From Nanobdellota archaeon (GTDB taxonomy: Archaea > Nanobdellota > Nanobdellia > Pacearchaeales > GW2011-AR1): a stretch of 54,063 bases of DNA. The notes below the pieces were generated by a model. The model ran no database searches, had not been told where the DNA came from, and saw only the letters and a program-made list of their open reading frames with translations. Within the stretch, counting starts at the first letter, position 1, and every line of letters starts with the position of its first letter. The stretch lies in contig JADFRY010000002.1 in assembly GCA_022561055.1 (NCBI GenBank), positions 1-54,063 of the forward strand, read 5' to 3'. This document shows positions 14,975-21,900 of this stretch, piece by piece. A program made the position numbers and the translations under genes.

Positions 14975-15703
14975 ATGGCAAACATGAAATCATTGAAAAT
15001 ATTTGGATTGACTGATAATGATATTCAGATATACAGGGCTTTGTTAAAATTAGGAGAATCTTCTACTGGGAGGATTATAAAAGAAGCGAGAATTGCTAGT
15101 TCAAGAACATATTCTTCACTTGATAAACTGGAGAAAGAGGGCTTTGTAACTCACATATTGAGAAATAATGTGAAGTTTTTTAGATCAATAAACCCTGATT
15201 ACCTTATTGAAAAAGCAGAAGAAAAACAAAAAGAAATTATTGGATTAGTTCCGATTCTAAAATCACTAAAAACAGAATCAAATAATGATTATGCAACCAT
15301 ATACGAAGGAAGAAATGGATTTAAGCAAGCATTCGAACTAATTATCAAGGAATGTTCTTCTAAAGATATTATTTACACAATCGGTTTTTCTGACTTGAAT
15401 TATGCTTCAGAGTCTTTAAGAAGATTCTTGAAATCGATTGATAGAAAAAGAATCCGCAAAAGAATAAAGATGAAAATGATTCTTAACGAAAAAATGAAAA
15501 ATACTATTGGAAAAGACCGCCAAAGTGAAAAATATACAGAAGTGAAATATTTAAGTAAAAAATTTATTTCCCCAACTGCCATGAATATATTCAAAGATTA
15601 TGTTCTTATTGAAATTTGGCGTGAAAATCCTCTTGTATTCTTAATTAAAAATAAACAAGTAGCAGATAGTTTCAGAACTTACTTTGAGTTGCTTTGGGCT
15701 TAA
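14975..15703 (+). CDS. TrmB-family transcriptional regulator
   Basis: 242 residues from the ATG chosen at 14975. The N-terminus is a winged-helix TrmB domain (IFGLTDNDIQIYRALLKLGE, then ASSRTYSSLDKLEKEGFV) and residues about 85-240 form the second domain seen in archaeal TrmB-like proteins, with YEGRNGFKQAF. TrmB proteins repress or activate sugar uptake and metabolism genes. No sugar transporter is adjacent, so the target is unknown. Its last codons overlap on the other strand an eroded copy of a small membrane peptide. Confidence 0.85.
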   Translation: MANMKSLKIFGLTDNDIQIYRALLKLGESSTGRIIKEARIASSRTYSSLDKLEKEGFVTHILRNNVKFFRSINPDYLIEKAEEKQKEIIGLVPILKSLKTESNNDYATIYEGRNGFKQAFELIIKECSSKDIIYTIGFSDLNYASESLRRFLKSIDRKRIRKRIKMKMILNEKMKNTIGKDRQSEKYTEVKYLSKKFISPTAMNIFKDYVLIEIWRENPLVFLIKNKQVADSFRTYFELLWA

Positions 15704-15745
15704 AAACATATTAAGAGAGCACCTACAATTAGACATAAATATTGT

Positions 15746-15853
15746 TAGAAGAATTAAAACACCGAGTACTATAAAGCCAGTTATTGGACTTCCTGTAGAA
15801 GGAATGCTTCCTAGTGTTGTTCTAGTGGTTCCATGATGCAAAAATATTATTGA
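15746..15853 (-). pseudogene. Eroded copy of the 8392-8556 membrane peptide
   Basis: The minus strand reads IIFLHHGTTR, then SPITGFIVLGVLILL, matching IFLYHGGGRHG and DPITGLIVVGLLII of the peptide at 8392-8556. No ATG precedes it, only a TTG at 15841, and after the helix the sequence diverges into the 3' end of the TrmB gene. It is probably a relic of a duplication, although translation from TTG cannot be excluded. Confidence 0.5.
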
Positions 15854-15922
15854 TATGATGAAGAGTGGGGAAGGTTTGTAGATAGATTTAAAATTTATAA
15901 TCTTCTTTTACACTTCTTATCC

Positions 15923-16681
15923 CTACTTCTTCCCCTTGTCCTTAAATCCTTCCAATGCCCGTAAGATTTCCAGGGGTATCGCAAATATTACAGTATTGGA
16001 TTTATCAGCGCTTAAATCATTTAATGTTTGTAGAGTCCTTAAGTGTAATCCTCCGTCTGACTTTGACAAGGTTTTTGCTGCACTTGCCAGATTATCTGCT
16101 GCAATAACTTCCCCTTCGGCTTTTAGTATATTTGCTCTTCTTTCCCTCACAGCTTCGGCAGCCCTTGCGATTACTCTCTTCATATCATCGGGCAATCCAA
16201 TATCTTTTATCTCTATTCTAGTAACCTTTATTCCCCATTCGTCTGTTGCGGCATCTACTATGCTCTGTATCTTAGTCGAGACTTTTTCTCTTTGTTGTAA
16301 CATCTCATCCAATTCAAATTCTCCGATTATATTTCGCATAGTTGTTTGTGCAAGCTGAGCAGTAGCAAACTCAAATTTTTCTATCTCTAAAATTGCCTTA
16401 GCTGCATCTTTTACTTTGAAATATAAGACAGCATTGACTTTTATTGATATATTATCTTTACTCACACATTCTTGAGTATGCACATCAAAAACTCTAACTC
16501 TTAAGTCGACTCTCACCCAGCTTTCGATTATGGGTATTACTATTCTCCAACCAGGCTGCATCAGTCCAACATATTTTCCGAATCTGAATTTAACTCCTCT
16601 GTCAAACTGGTTAACTTGTTTGATAGTCCATATTAAAAGAAGCAGAATTACAGTTCCCCAAACATAATATGTTAGAGCCAT
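15923..16681 (-). CDS. Slipin/stomatin-like SPFH membrane protein
   Basis: 252 residues: an N-terminal membrane helix (about 5-22), then a complete SPFH/Band 7 domain (FDRGVKFRFGKYVGLMQPGW, RVFDVHTQECVSKDNISIKV, ATDEWGIKVTRIEIKDIGLP) and a C-terminal oligomerisation part ending NTVIFAIPLEILRAL. Archaeal and bacterial slipins form ring-like oligomers at the membrane and usually pair with an NfeD protease; no NfeD gene is present here. The last 65 coding bases are duplicated at 13057-13121. Confidence 0.92.
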   Translation of the reverse strand: MALTYYVWGTVILLLLIWTIKQVNQFDRGVKFRFGKYVGLMQPGWRIVIPIIESWVRVDLRVRVFDVHTQECVSKDNISIKVNAVLYFKVKDAAKAILEIEKFEFATAQLAQTTMRNIIGEFELDEMLQQREKVSTKIQSIVDAATDEWGIKVTRIEIKDIGLPDDMKRVIARAAEAVRERRANILKAEGEVIAADNLASAAKTLSKSDGGLHLRTLQTLNDLSADKSNTVIFAIPLEILRALEGFKDKGKK

Positions 16682-16740
16682 TTTATGTTTTTGACAAGAA
16701 TTAGTCCTTTAATAGCTTTTCTGTTTCTTAAGTAGATAGG

Positions 16741-16800
16741 AAAGTAAAATAATTTATGATTTTTTATCCAGAGTAAATAATCACCTGGTTTCTTATAAAA
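16741..16800. repeat. Interspersed repeat R, two adjacent copies
   Basis: Bases 16770-16800 (AGAGTAAATAATCAC, then CTGGTTTCTTATAAAA) match copies at 17221-17252, 17615-17651, 30157-30190 and 31069-31096. The preceding 29 bases are a more diverged copy. All copies are intergenic. They contain no open frame and end in T- and A-rich tracts, so terminator-like or small mobile elements are both possible. Confidence 0.6.
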
Positions 16801-16812
16801 CTCCTTATTTGG

Positions 16813-17178
16813 TTAAAATTGCTTGATGGTTTGCATTAGATATAATCCAGTAAGCATACCTGGTGTAATATATGCTACTCTCTCGGCAATATCTCTACCA
16901 CTCCGATTGGCAAATGCTCTGTCAATAAGCGGAAAAGCAAATAATGAGACAAAGCCCGTTGACACAAAATTTTTAGCATGTTCATATCCAGCATCTCCGC
17001 TTCCTACCGCCATACCCATGGCTAGTCCTCCTACAAAGAGAGTTGTTCTATAAATAAAAACATTGAGCGCGGAGCCTGCTCTACCAGTCTCTCCTGGTTT
17101 ACTTATACCTATAGGGTCTGAATTTCCAGAAACCGATTCTTCCAACCCCATGTGCAAACTCCTTTCTGTCATAAACAT
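16813..17178 (-). CDS. Unknown membrane protein
   Basis: 121 residues: a polar N-terminus rich in Gly, Ser and Pro (MGLEESVSGNSDPIGISKPG), then hydrophobic stretches at about 38-58, 67-85 and 103-117. Met1, Met3 and Met10 are alternative starts. No family recognised. It is flanked on both sides by copies of repeat R. Confidence 0.55.
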   Translation of the reverse strand: MFMTERSLHMGLEESVSGNSDPIGISKPGETGRAGSALNVFIYRTTLFVGGLAMGMAVGSGDAGYEHAKNFVSTGFVSLFAFPLIDRAFANRSGRDIAERVAYITPGMLTGLYLMQTIKQF

Positions 17179-17220
17179 TTTTTACTTCATTTCTATTTAA
17201 ACCTTTCTCACTACTAACTT

Positions 17221-17252
17221 AAAGTAAATAATCACATGGTTTTTTATTTTAA
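17221..17252. repeat. Interspersed repeat R
   Basis: AAAGTAAATAATCAC followed by ATGGTTTTTTATTTTA, closest to the copy at 30157-30190. It lies between the start of the 16813-17178 gene and the end of the 17343-17543 gene. Confidence 0.6.
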
Positions 17253-17342
17253 AAAAGGATAAATTGAATATGAGGAAATTAAATAAAGAAATTATAAATG
17301 TATTGAATTAATAAGTGATAAATTAACTAAATTTAAAAAATT

Positions 17343-17543
17343 TTAAAATATACCACATAGCTTAGATTCTAATTGCTTTCTTGTAAAATACTTTGGTTCT
17401 ATACCATCAGAAATTCGTTTTCTATCTAATCTTGCCTGAGTTTGAGCAATTGCCATTTGATAATGTGGGTTATTTTCCACTAAAACTCTTCCGATAGTTT
17501 TACCCACTTCAATGGCTTTTCTGTATGTTTCTCTAATAGTCAT
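17343..17543 (-). CDS. Small unknown protein
   Basis: 66 residues, soluble and basic, predicted helical (TIRETYRKAIEVGKTIGRVL, then YFTRKQLESKL). No cysteine cluster or membrane helix. No family recognised. Flanked by repeat R copies on both sides. Weakly supported except for a plausible start and TATA-like upstream sequence. Confidence 0.45.
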   Translation of the reverse strand: MTIRETYRKAIEVGKTIGRVLVENNPHYQMAIAQTQARLDRKRISDGIEPKYFTRKQLESKLCGIF

Positions 17544-17614
17544 TTTAACTCAATAATTGTTATATTATAACCTTTTTAAACCTTTCTATTATCACCACTA
17601 TAGAGTAATCTATT

Positions 17615-17651
17615 AAAGTAAAAAACCACATGATTGTTCATTTCTAAAAAA
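17615..17651. repeat. Interspersed repeat R, variant
   Basis: AAAGTAAAAAACCACATGAT followed by TGTTCATTTCT. Its second half is nearer to the copy at 31069-31096 than to the copy at 17221, suggesting two subtypes. Confidence 0.55.
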
Positions 17652-17753
17652 TCTCTCACAGAGAAATGAATTGTCTAAGGGTGTATTATTTATCTTAGAC
17701 CTTTTACACAGACGCTACTTTATACACAAAGCCTGTTTCTTTTTCCAATTTTA

Positions 17754-18185
17754 TCAGTTCTGTTTTCTCATAGTTACTTTTTTATATCCTAGGAGGGGGG
17801 CAAAGAGGAAGTTAAAGAAGTTTCTTTTTATGTCAAAGACAAAACCAGCTTTATTTGTTTTTTTGAGCCCGTGTTTTTTGTTTAATGAGATGATTTTTTC
17901 GCCATGGCATATTACCACTATATCCTTGTATTTAGGTATGACTTCTTTCATAAGTTTATTTGCATATCCTCTATTTCTATATTCTGGGGCAGTATACAAT
18001 GTTCCCATCTCATAATACTTATTGAAATATCTTTTTATTGTTAAGAAAGAGATGATTTTATCTTTTTGTTTTATATAATAGAGGTCTGAATTGAAGAGAA
18101 TGACAAGAGGGTCTAATGAAGGGTTTTTTATTATTGTTTTCATGACTTCCGGATGTTTTCTTATTTTTGATTTGTGTATTTTCAT
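17754..18185 (-). CDS. GNAT-family N-acetyltransferase
   Basis: 143 residues. The acetyl-CoA binding motif A is clear: LYTAPEYRNRGYANKLMKEV, with the R/N-x-x-G-x-A loop after a beta strand. The N-terminal strand region and the last strands (KKHGLKKTNKAGFVFDIK) complete the fold. Substrate cannot be read from the sequence; GNATs modify amines of small molecules or proteins. Single gene between unknown neighbours. Confidence 0.85.
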   Translation of the reverse strand: MKIHKSKIRKHPEVMKTIIKNPSLDPLVILFNSDLYYIKQKDKIISFLTIKRYFNKYYEMGTLYTAPEYRNRGYANKLMKEVIPKYKDIVVICHGEKIISLNKKHGLKKTNKAGFVFDIKRNFFNFLFAPLLGYKKVTMRKQN

Positions 18186-18304
18186 CTAAATATCTTCTAT
18201 ATTTAAATCAAAGAAAATTCCTTTAATAACTTTATCATCTTCTTAGAAGAGTAAAGATTTGATATTATAGAAATATTTAAAAATAGCTTTGAAGTTGTTT
18301 TTTT

Positions 18305-18841
18305 ATGGAACAAACAAGTTCATTTGTAATGAGAGCAAATTTGCCAGAGATGCCCATACCTTGTAGGGTTTATGTCCATCAGGCTGGAGTGGATGATGTC
18401 TTTGGTGGTCCAGAAAAGGCTTTGAGCTATACCGAGAATTTGGTGAGAATTATTAGTGAAGAGCATATAGAGGTACAGGATTTACTTGATCAAGACACAT
18501 TCGATTATTTAATAGCGGTAACCTGGGGGGATATAAGGGCTCCAAGAGGAATCAACCAACGAGTAATTGACTTCTTTGGTTTTAGTGGTACTGAAATATG
18601 GCCTTCAAATCCAGATGTTACCGCATGGGTTTATAGGGAGGGACTCTTCATGTTACGGGAAGACATAGCTACAGGAGATACAACTTGCGGAGATACCTTA
18701 ATTATGCTTGGCAGAGAGGAAGAGCATAGAAGGACAACTCCTAGTTTAGAACATTACATGTTAAATCCACCCTATTTAAGAGGTTTAGAACCACCTAAGA
18801 CAATTACTAGGACAAATAAAAAAGCACAACCTCTTGCGTAA
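18305..18841 (+). CDS. Unknown soluble protein
   Basis: 178 residues, soluble, with no cysteine pairs or membrane segments. Readable stretches include IAVTWGDIRAPRGINQRVID and a Pro-rich C-terminus. No known domain recognised. The ATG at 18305 has a TATA-like sequence (TATTTAAAAATAG) about 25 bases upstream, which supports the start. The G+C of the gene looks higher than its surroundings by eye. Confidence 0.6.
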   Translation: MEQTSSFVMRANLPEMPIPCRVYVHQAGVDDVFGGPEKALSYTENLVRIISEEHIEVQDLLDQDTFDYLIAVTWGDIRAPRGINQRVIDFFGFSGTEIWPSNPDVTAWVYREGLFMLREDIATGDTTCGDTLIMLGREEEHRRTTPSLEHYMLNPPYLRGLEPPKTITRTNKKAQPLA

Positions 18842-18992
18842 TAGAGTTTTAATAATTTGATTAACATCAGTTTTATAAATCCTAAAAATATAGGTTTCTC
18901 TTTTAAAGAAGAAAATTATAAATTTTAACCCTTTCCAAAACATTCAACACTGCTAACAAATACTTTATAAAATCTATTTTATATATAGAGAT

Positions 18993-19628
18993 ATGCCAAA
19001 AGATCCAATTTGTGGTATGAATGTTAATGAGAAAGAGGCGAAAAAGAAAGACTTAGTCGTAACAGAAAAAGGTAAGACTCATTATTTTTGTAGCGATAAT
19101 TGTAAAGACAAGTTTGCTGGTGCTGGTAAGGATGTTAAGAAAGAAACAGTTCCTTGGTATAAGTCAGAGGCATTTGGAAAAGCATTTCCTTGGGTTTTGG
19201 GGATAGTTTTGATTGGCGGTTCTCTATGGTCTATTTTAGGAGGTTTTATGGTTATTTATATGGGGGTGTTTTTCATTGTTTTTTCTTTGATGAAAATGCC
19301 TGACTGGAAAGGATTTGTTAATGCTTTTTCTATGTATGATGTTATTGCTAAAAGAGTAAAGGGTTACGCATGGATCTATCCAGGGATTGAGTTTGTTCTT
19401 GGTTTAGTGTATTTGTTTGGTATTTTTATTACGGGTGCTGCTTGGGTTACGCTATTTATTATGGGTATTGGTTCTATTGGAGTAGCAAAGAATATATTTT
19501 CAAAAAACAAGGTGAAATGCGCATGTTTAGGAACAAAGATAAACGTGCCTTTGACTAAAGTTACATTGTTAGAAGATTTGATAATGTTTGTAATGGCTAT
19601 TATGATTCTAGTTGGTTTTGGGATTTGA
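18993..19628 (+). CDS. YHS-domain/MauE-like fusion membrane protein
   Basis: 211 residues. Residues 1-40 are a YHS metal-binding domain (DPICGMNV, then YFCSDNCKDKF; C7, C33, C37). Residues 60-211 form a four-helix MauE/DoxX-like membrane domain with a CxC pair (C176, C178 in KCACLGTKINVPLTKVTLLED). YHS domains often sit in copper-handling proteins and MauE-type domains in disulfide or metal redox. The fusion suggests metal delivery linked to membrane thiol chemistry. A TATA box (TTTTATATATAGAG) lies 13-26 bases before the start. Confidence 0.8.
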   Translation: MPKDPICGMNVNEKEAKKKDLVVTEKGKTHYFCSDNCKDKFAGAGKDVKKETVPWYKSEAFGKAFPWVLGIVLIGGSLWSILGGFMVIYMGVFFIVFSLMKMPDWKGFVNAFSMYDVIAKRVKGYAWIYPGIEFVLGLVYLFGIFITGAAWVTLFIMGIGSIGVAKNIFSKNKVKCACLGTKINVPLTKVTLLEDLIMFVMAIMILVGFGI

Positions 19629-19686
19629 TTGTTTTACCCTAATTGGGCTTAAGAAGATTTAAATAAAAGTTATTTTCTTGGAGTAT

Positions 19687-20013
19687 ATGAGAAGACTGAG
19701 TCTTATAGGACATATAGTGTGGGTGGGTACTCCTATAGTCATAGTTGCCGGTGTTGCATTTGGTGCTTTAGCGAGTCGCGGAGTATTTGGCTCAAATGGG
19801 GTAAAAGATGTTTATCATTTTCAATATCAAGGTAGAAAGGCTGTAATTAAGTGTGAGGATCTAAGGTGGTTTCCAATTGATAGATATTATGTATCGTTTG
19901 ATAATGGAGATAAAGTAATGCGAGGAGAGCGAGGAGAATTGATTACCGATGATGAAAAAATAATTAATGTATGGTTTGGAGGATACAGAGTCAGAGAAAA
20001 GATTGAGTGCTAA
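19687..20013 (+). CDS. Exported or membrane-anchored small protein
   Basis: 108 residues from the ATG at 19687; an in-frame TTG at 19678 would add three residues but is less likely. A basic start and a hydrophobic helix (about 7-30) form a signal anchor, followed by a small beta-rich domain (DVYHFQYQGRKAVIKCEDLR, YYVSFDNGDKVMRGERGELI). No family recognised. TATA-like sequence at about 19658-19668. Confidence 0.6.
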   Translation: MRRLSLIGHIVWVGTPIVIVAGVAFGALASRGVFGSNGVKDVYHFQYQGRKAVIKCEDLRWFPIDRYYVSFDNGDKVMRGERGELITDDEKIINVWFGGYRVREKIEC

Positions 20014-20068
20014 AAAATAAATTAGAGAACACTGAATTTCTCTAGTTATAATGATAAAGTAGTAACAT

Positions 20069-20084
20069 AAACGAAAGGTTTATA
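20069..20084 (+). promoter_or_regulatory. BRE-TATA promoter element, copy 1
   Basis: AAACGAAAGGTTTATA, repeated exactly at 20566-20581. Position relative to the following gene favours transcription starting near 20108 and translation from the ATG at 20115, since the ATG at 20094 would be only 10-12 bases away from the box. Confidence 0.6.
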
Positions 20085-20114
20085 TTTATAAATATGTTAT
20101 TAATAACTAATTGT

Positions 20115-20378
20115 ATGGAATACAAATCTGAATCATTAGAGAGAAAGTTGGATAAACCAGATTGGAAACAATGGTTACCAGTTTATGGAGTTTATCAGGG
20201 AATAAGAGATGCACGTAATGGTAAACCAAATTTTATATTGGAACAAACTGAGCAAGGAGTTAAACTAACAAGACCTGCAATGTTTGTAGTAAGTGCAACT
20301 TATCATGCAGTTACAACTGTTGCGGTTAGTAAAGGAATAATTTATGGTTTATATCAACTTGCAGAAAAATTATTCTAA
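20115..20378 (+). CDS. Small unknown protein
   Basis: 87 residues from the ATG at 20115, chosen from promoter spacing (an ATG at 20094 gives 94 residues). It has a polar N-terminal half with WKQWLPVYGVYQGIRDARNG and a mildly hydrophobic C-terminal half that could be one membrane helix. No family recognised. It shares a promoter-like element with the secreted protein gene at 20605. Confidence 0.5.
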   Translation: MEYKSESLERKLDKPDWKQWLPVYGVYQGIRDARNGKPNFILEQTEQGVKLTRPAMFVVSATYHAVTTVAVSKGIIYGLYQLAEKLF

Positions 20379-20399
20379 ATCTTTAGGTTTTTATCTTAT

Positions 20400-20550
20400 C
20401 GCCCGAATTCTGAATTAGACATAATCGCTGTTAAACTCCCCGAACGGAACGAAGTAGAGTAAGAATGCAGTGTGGTCGACCGAAGGGAGAAGTTCAGGGC
20501 TCGCCGAAAATTCGTTGTTATCGTTGTTGTCGAAAAATAGTTTATTAACT
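20400..20550. other. G+C-rich intergenic island, possible structured RNA
   Basis: No open frame of note, but clearly richer in G and C than flanking spacers, with the local palindrome GGTCGACC and paired arms such as ACTC/GAGT around CCCCGAACGG. In an AT-rich genome this is the usual look of a structured RNA gene or of foreign debris. No tRNA or rRNA pattern is recognised and strand is unknown. Confidence 0.3.
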
Positions 20551-20565
20551 TTCAAGTGGTAAAAG

Positions 20566-20581
20566 AAACGAAAGGTTTATA
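20566..20581 (+). promoter_or_regulatory. BRE-TATA promoter element, copy 2
   Basis: AAACGAAAGGTTTATA with the TATA centre 26 bases before the ATG at 20605, the classic leaderless archaeal spacing. It is identical over 16 bases to the element at 20069-20084, so the two genes may be expressed together. Confidence 0.65.
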
Positions 20582-20604
20582 AAGATAAACCTTAGTTCAT
20601 AAAT

Positions 20605-21069
20605 ATGGAAAAACTTAAGATTTTATCAATACTCGGGATAATCTTACTTACAGTCTTTACTATAGTCATTTCTCTAAATAGTGCTTCAGCTTATAGTCAT
20701 AGTTTTTTCGACCTATCTGATAAAATTGTATTTAAGGAAGATATTATGGGAGAAGACCGTGGTTTTTCATTGAGGCGTTCTACTCAAGTTCCAAGATTAA
20801 CTGTTCATGGTTATTATGATTGGTCATACAGGCCAGATGTTTTATATCCACATTCTGATAGATATAGAGTTTCAGACAGGCTTGCATTGGAAGCTTTCAA
20901 AACATTCCAGCAAGATTCAAGGGACCAAAACGAGTTAGAAAGGATAAAGGAAAGAAACCGTTTTAGGTATGGCAGCTATTTTGGCTATGGCTACGGATCT
21001 AGGGGATATGGTGGATATCAGAGTTCCTATTATCCAAGATATTATAGCTCTTTTAGGTATGGTTTCTAG
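20605..21069 (+). CDS. Secreted Gly/Tyr/Arg-rich protein
   Basis: 154 residues with a Sec-type signal peptide (helix about 6-26, ending NSASA), then a charged middle (residues 40-125, with RSTQVPRLTVHGYYDWSYRP) and a C-terminal low-complexity tail of about 35 residues made of Gly, Tyr, Arg and Ser (RYGSYFGYGYGSRGYGGY). Such tails favour surface assembly or condensate-like aggregation. No enzyme motif. Its promoter matches that of the gene at 20115. Confidence 0.75.
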   Translation: MEKLKILSILGIILLTVFTIVISLNSASAYSHSFFDLSDKIVFKEDIMGEDRGFSLRRSTQVPRLTVHGYYDWSYRPDVLYPHSDRYRVSDRLALEAFKTFQQDSRDQNELERIKERNRFRYGSYFGYGYGSRGYGGYQSSYYPRYYSSFRYGF

Positions 21070-21126
21070 GAAGGAAGGGTTTTATAGAAAAGATAAATTT
21101 ATAAGTATTAACTTCTTCGGAAAAAT

Positions 21127-21348
21127 ATGGAAACTGAAAAGATAACTGTAGAAAAAGTATATAGGGAATTGAAAAGACTTGAAAGTACACTAGAGAAAAA
21201 AGGGATTATAGCAGAGCAAGAAATAGAGAACAATATATCTGAAACTGCTTTATTATCTGAAAAGGCATTGGCAAAAGAATGGCTGAATCCTGAGGAGGAT
21301 GAAGCATGGAAAGATTTATATAATCTAAGATTATCTAACATTATCTAA
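21127..21348 (+). CDS. Antitoxin-like protein
   Basis: 73 residues, acidic and helical. The ending (LLSEKALAKEWLNPEEDEAW) is the typical C-terminus of small antitoxin-like proteins found before RelE/ParE-type or PIN toxins. No toxin starts directly after it; instead a second antitoxin-like gene and a RelE-type gene follow. Its stop lies inside the long palindrome at 21330-21364. Confidence 0.65.
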   Translation: METEKITVEKVYRELKRLESTLEKKGIIAEQEIENNISETALLSEKALAKEWLNPEEDEAWKDLYNLRLSNII

Positions 21349-21364
21349 GATAATGTAAGATAAT
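21330..21364. promoter_or_regulatory. 35-base palindromic operator
   Basis: An inverted repeat centred on 21347 (ATTATCTAACATTATCT on the left, AGATAATGTAAGATAAT on the right) with a single mismatched pair in the arms and an internal repeat of ATTATCT. It ends three bases before the ATG of the antitoxin gene at 21368. Toxin-antitoxin operons are usually autorepressed through such sites, so this is the likely binding site of the antitoxin. Confidence 0.75.
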
Positions 21365-21367
21365 AAA

Positions 21368-21619
21368 ATGACCCAGAATATTATTGATATTGGTGAGAGA
21401 GAAGGCAGAGTCATTAATATAGTGAAAGCTAAATATGGCTTGAAGACTAAAAGTGAAGCAATAGCGTTGATTACTAAGGCATACGAAGATGCTTTTCTTG
21501 AGCCTGAACTTCGTCCAGAATATATTGAGAAGTTAGAAAAAATAAAAAGAGGGGCTAAATACATTGGACCCTTTAGTTCTGTGGAAGAATTAGATAAGCA
21601 TATAAAATCAAATGCGTAA
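21368..21619 (+). CDS. DUF2683-like antitoxin
   Basis: 83 residues. The N-terminal half (IIDIGEREGRVINIVKAKYG, then LKTKSEAIALITKAYEDAFL) looks like the RHH-like domain of archaeal antitoxins of the DUF2683 type; the C-terminal part (EELDKHIKSNA) would wrap the toxin. The next gene begins inside its last codons (eight-base overlap), giving tight coupling of antitoxin and toxin. The palindrome just upstream is its probable operator. Confidence 0.8.
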   Translation: MTQNIIDIGEREGRVINIVKAKYGLKTKSEAIALITKAYEDAFLEPELRPEYIEKLEKIKRGAKYIGPFSSVEELDKHIKSNA

Positions 21620-21878
21620 ATTTCTCGTTGAAAAGAAACTTGAAAGAATACTAATCAAACTAGAAAGAAAAAATAAAGAATTATATGGTCAAGTAAAAAA
21701 GAAGATAGGTGAGGTTCTTACAAATCCAGATATAGATCATTATAAGAATCTTAGATATGATTTAAAAGAATATAAGAGAGTTCATGTAGGAAGTTTTGTT
21801 TTAGTATTTAAATACGATAAGCAAAAAGATTTTGTTTACTTTGATGATTTTGATCATCATGATAAAATATATGGATGA
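21612..21878 (+). CDS. RelE/ParE-family toxin
   Basis: 88 residues with the RelE fold pattern: two N-terminal helices (KKLERILIKLERKNKELYGQ, KIGEVLTNPDIDHYKNL), then beta strands (YKRVHVGSFVLVFKYD, FVYFDDFDHHDKIYG). Members cut mRNA at the ribosome or poison gyrase. The overlap with the DUF2683-like antitoxin identifies the pair. The conserved C-terminal aromatic and His residues are present, so activity is likely. Confidence 0.85.
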   Translation: MRKFLVEKKLERILIKLERKNKELYGQVKKKIGEVLTNPDIDHYKNLRYDLKEYKRVHVGSFVLVFKYDKQKDFVYFDDFDHHDKIYG

Positions 21879-21900
21879 GGATTGCGAGTTTTGTGATTGT

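Noticed and set aside
16741-17651. CRISPR array from repeats R
   Set aside because: Repeats are few, spaced hundreds of bases apart by genes, and vary; no cas gene is seen in the window.
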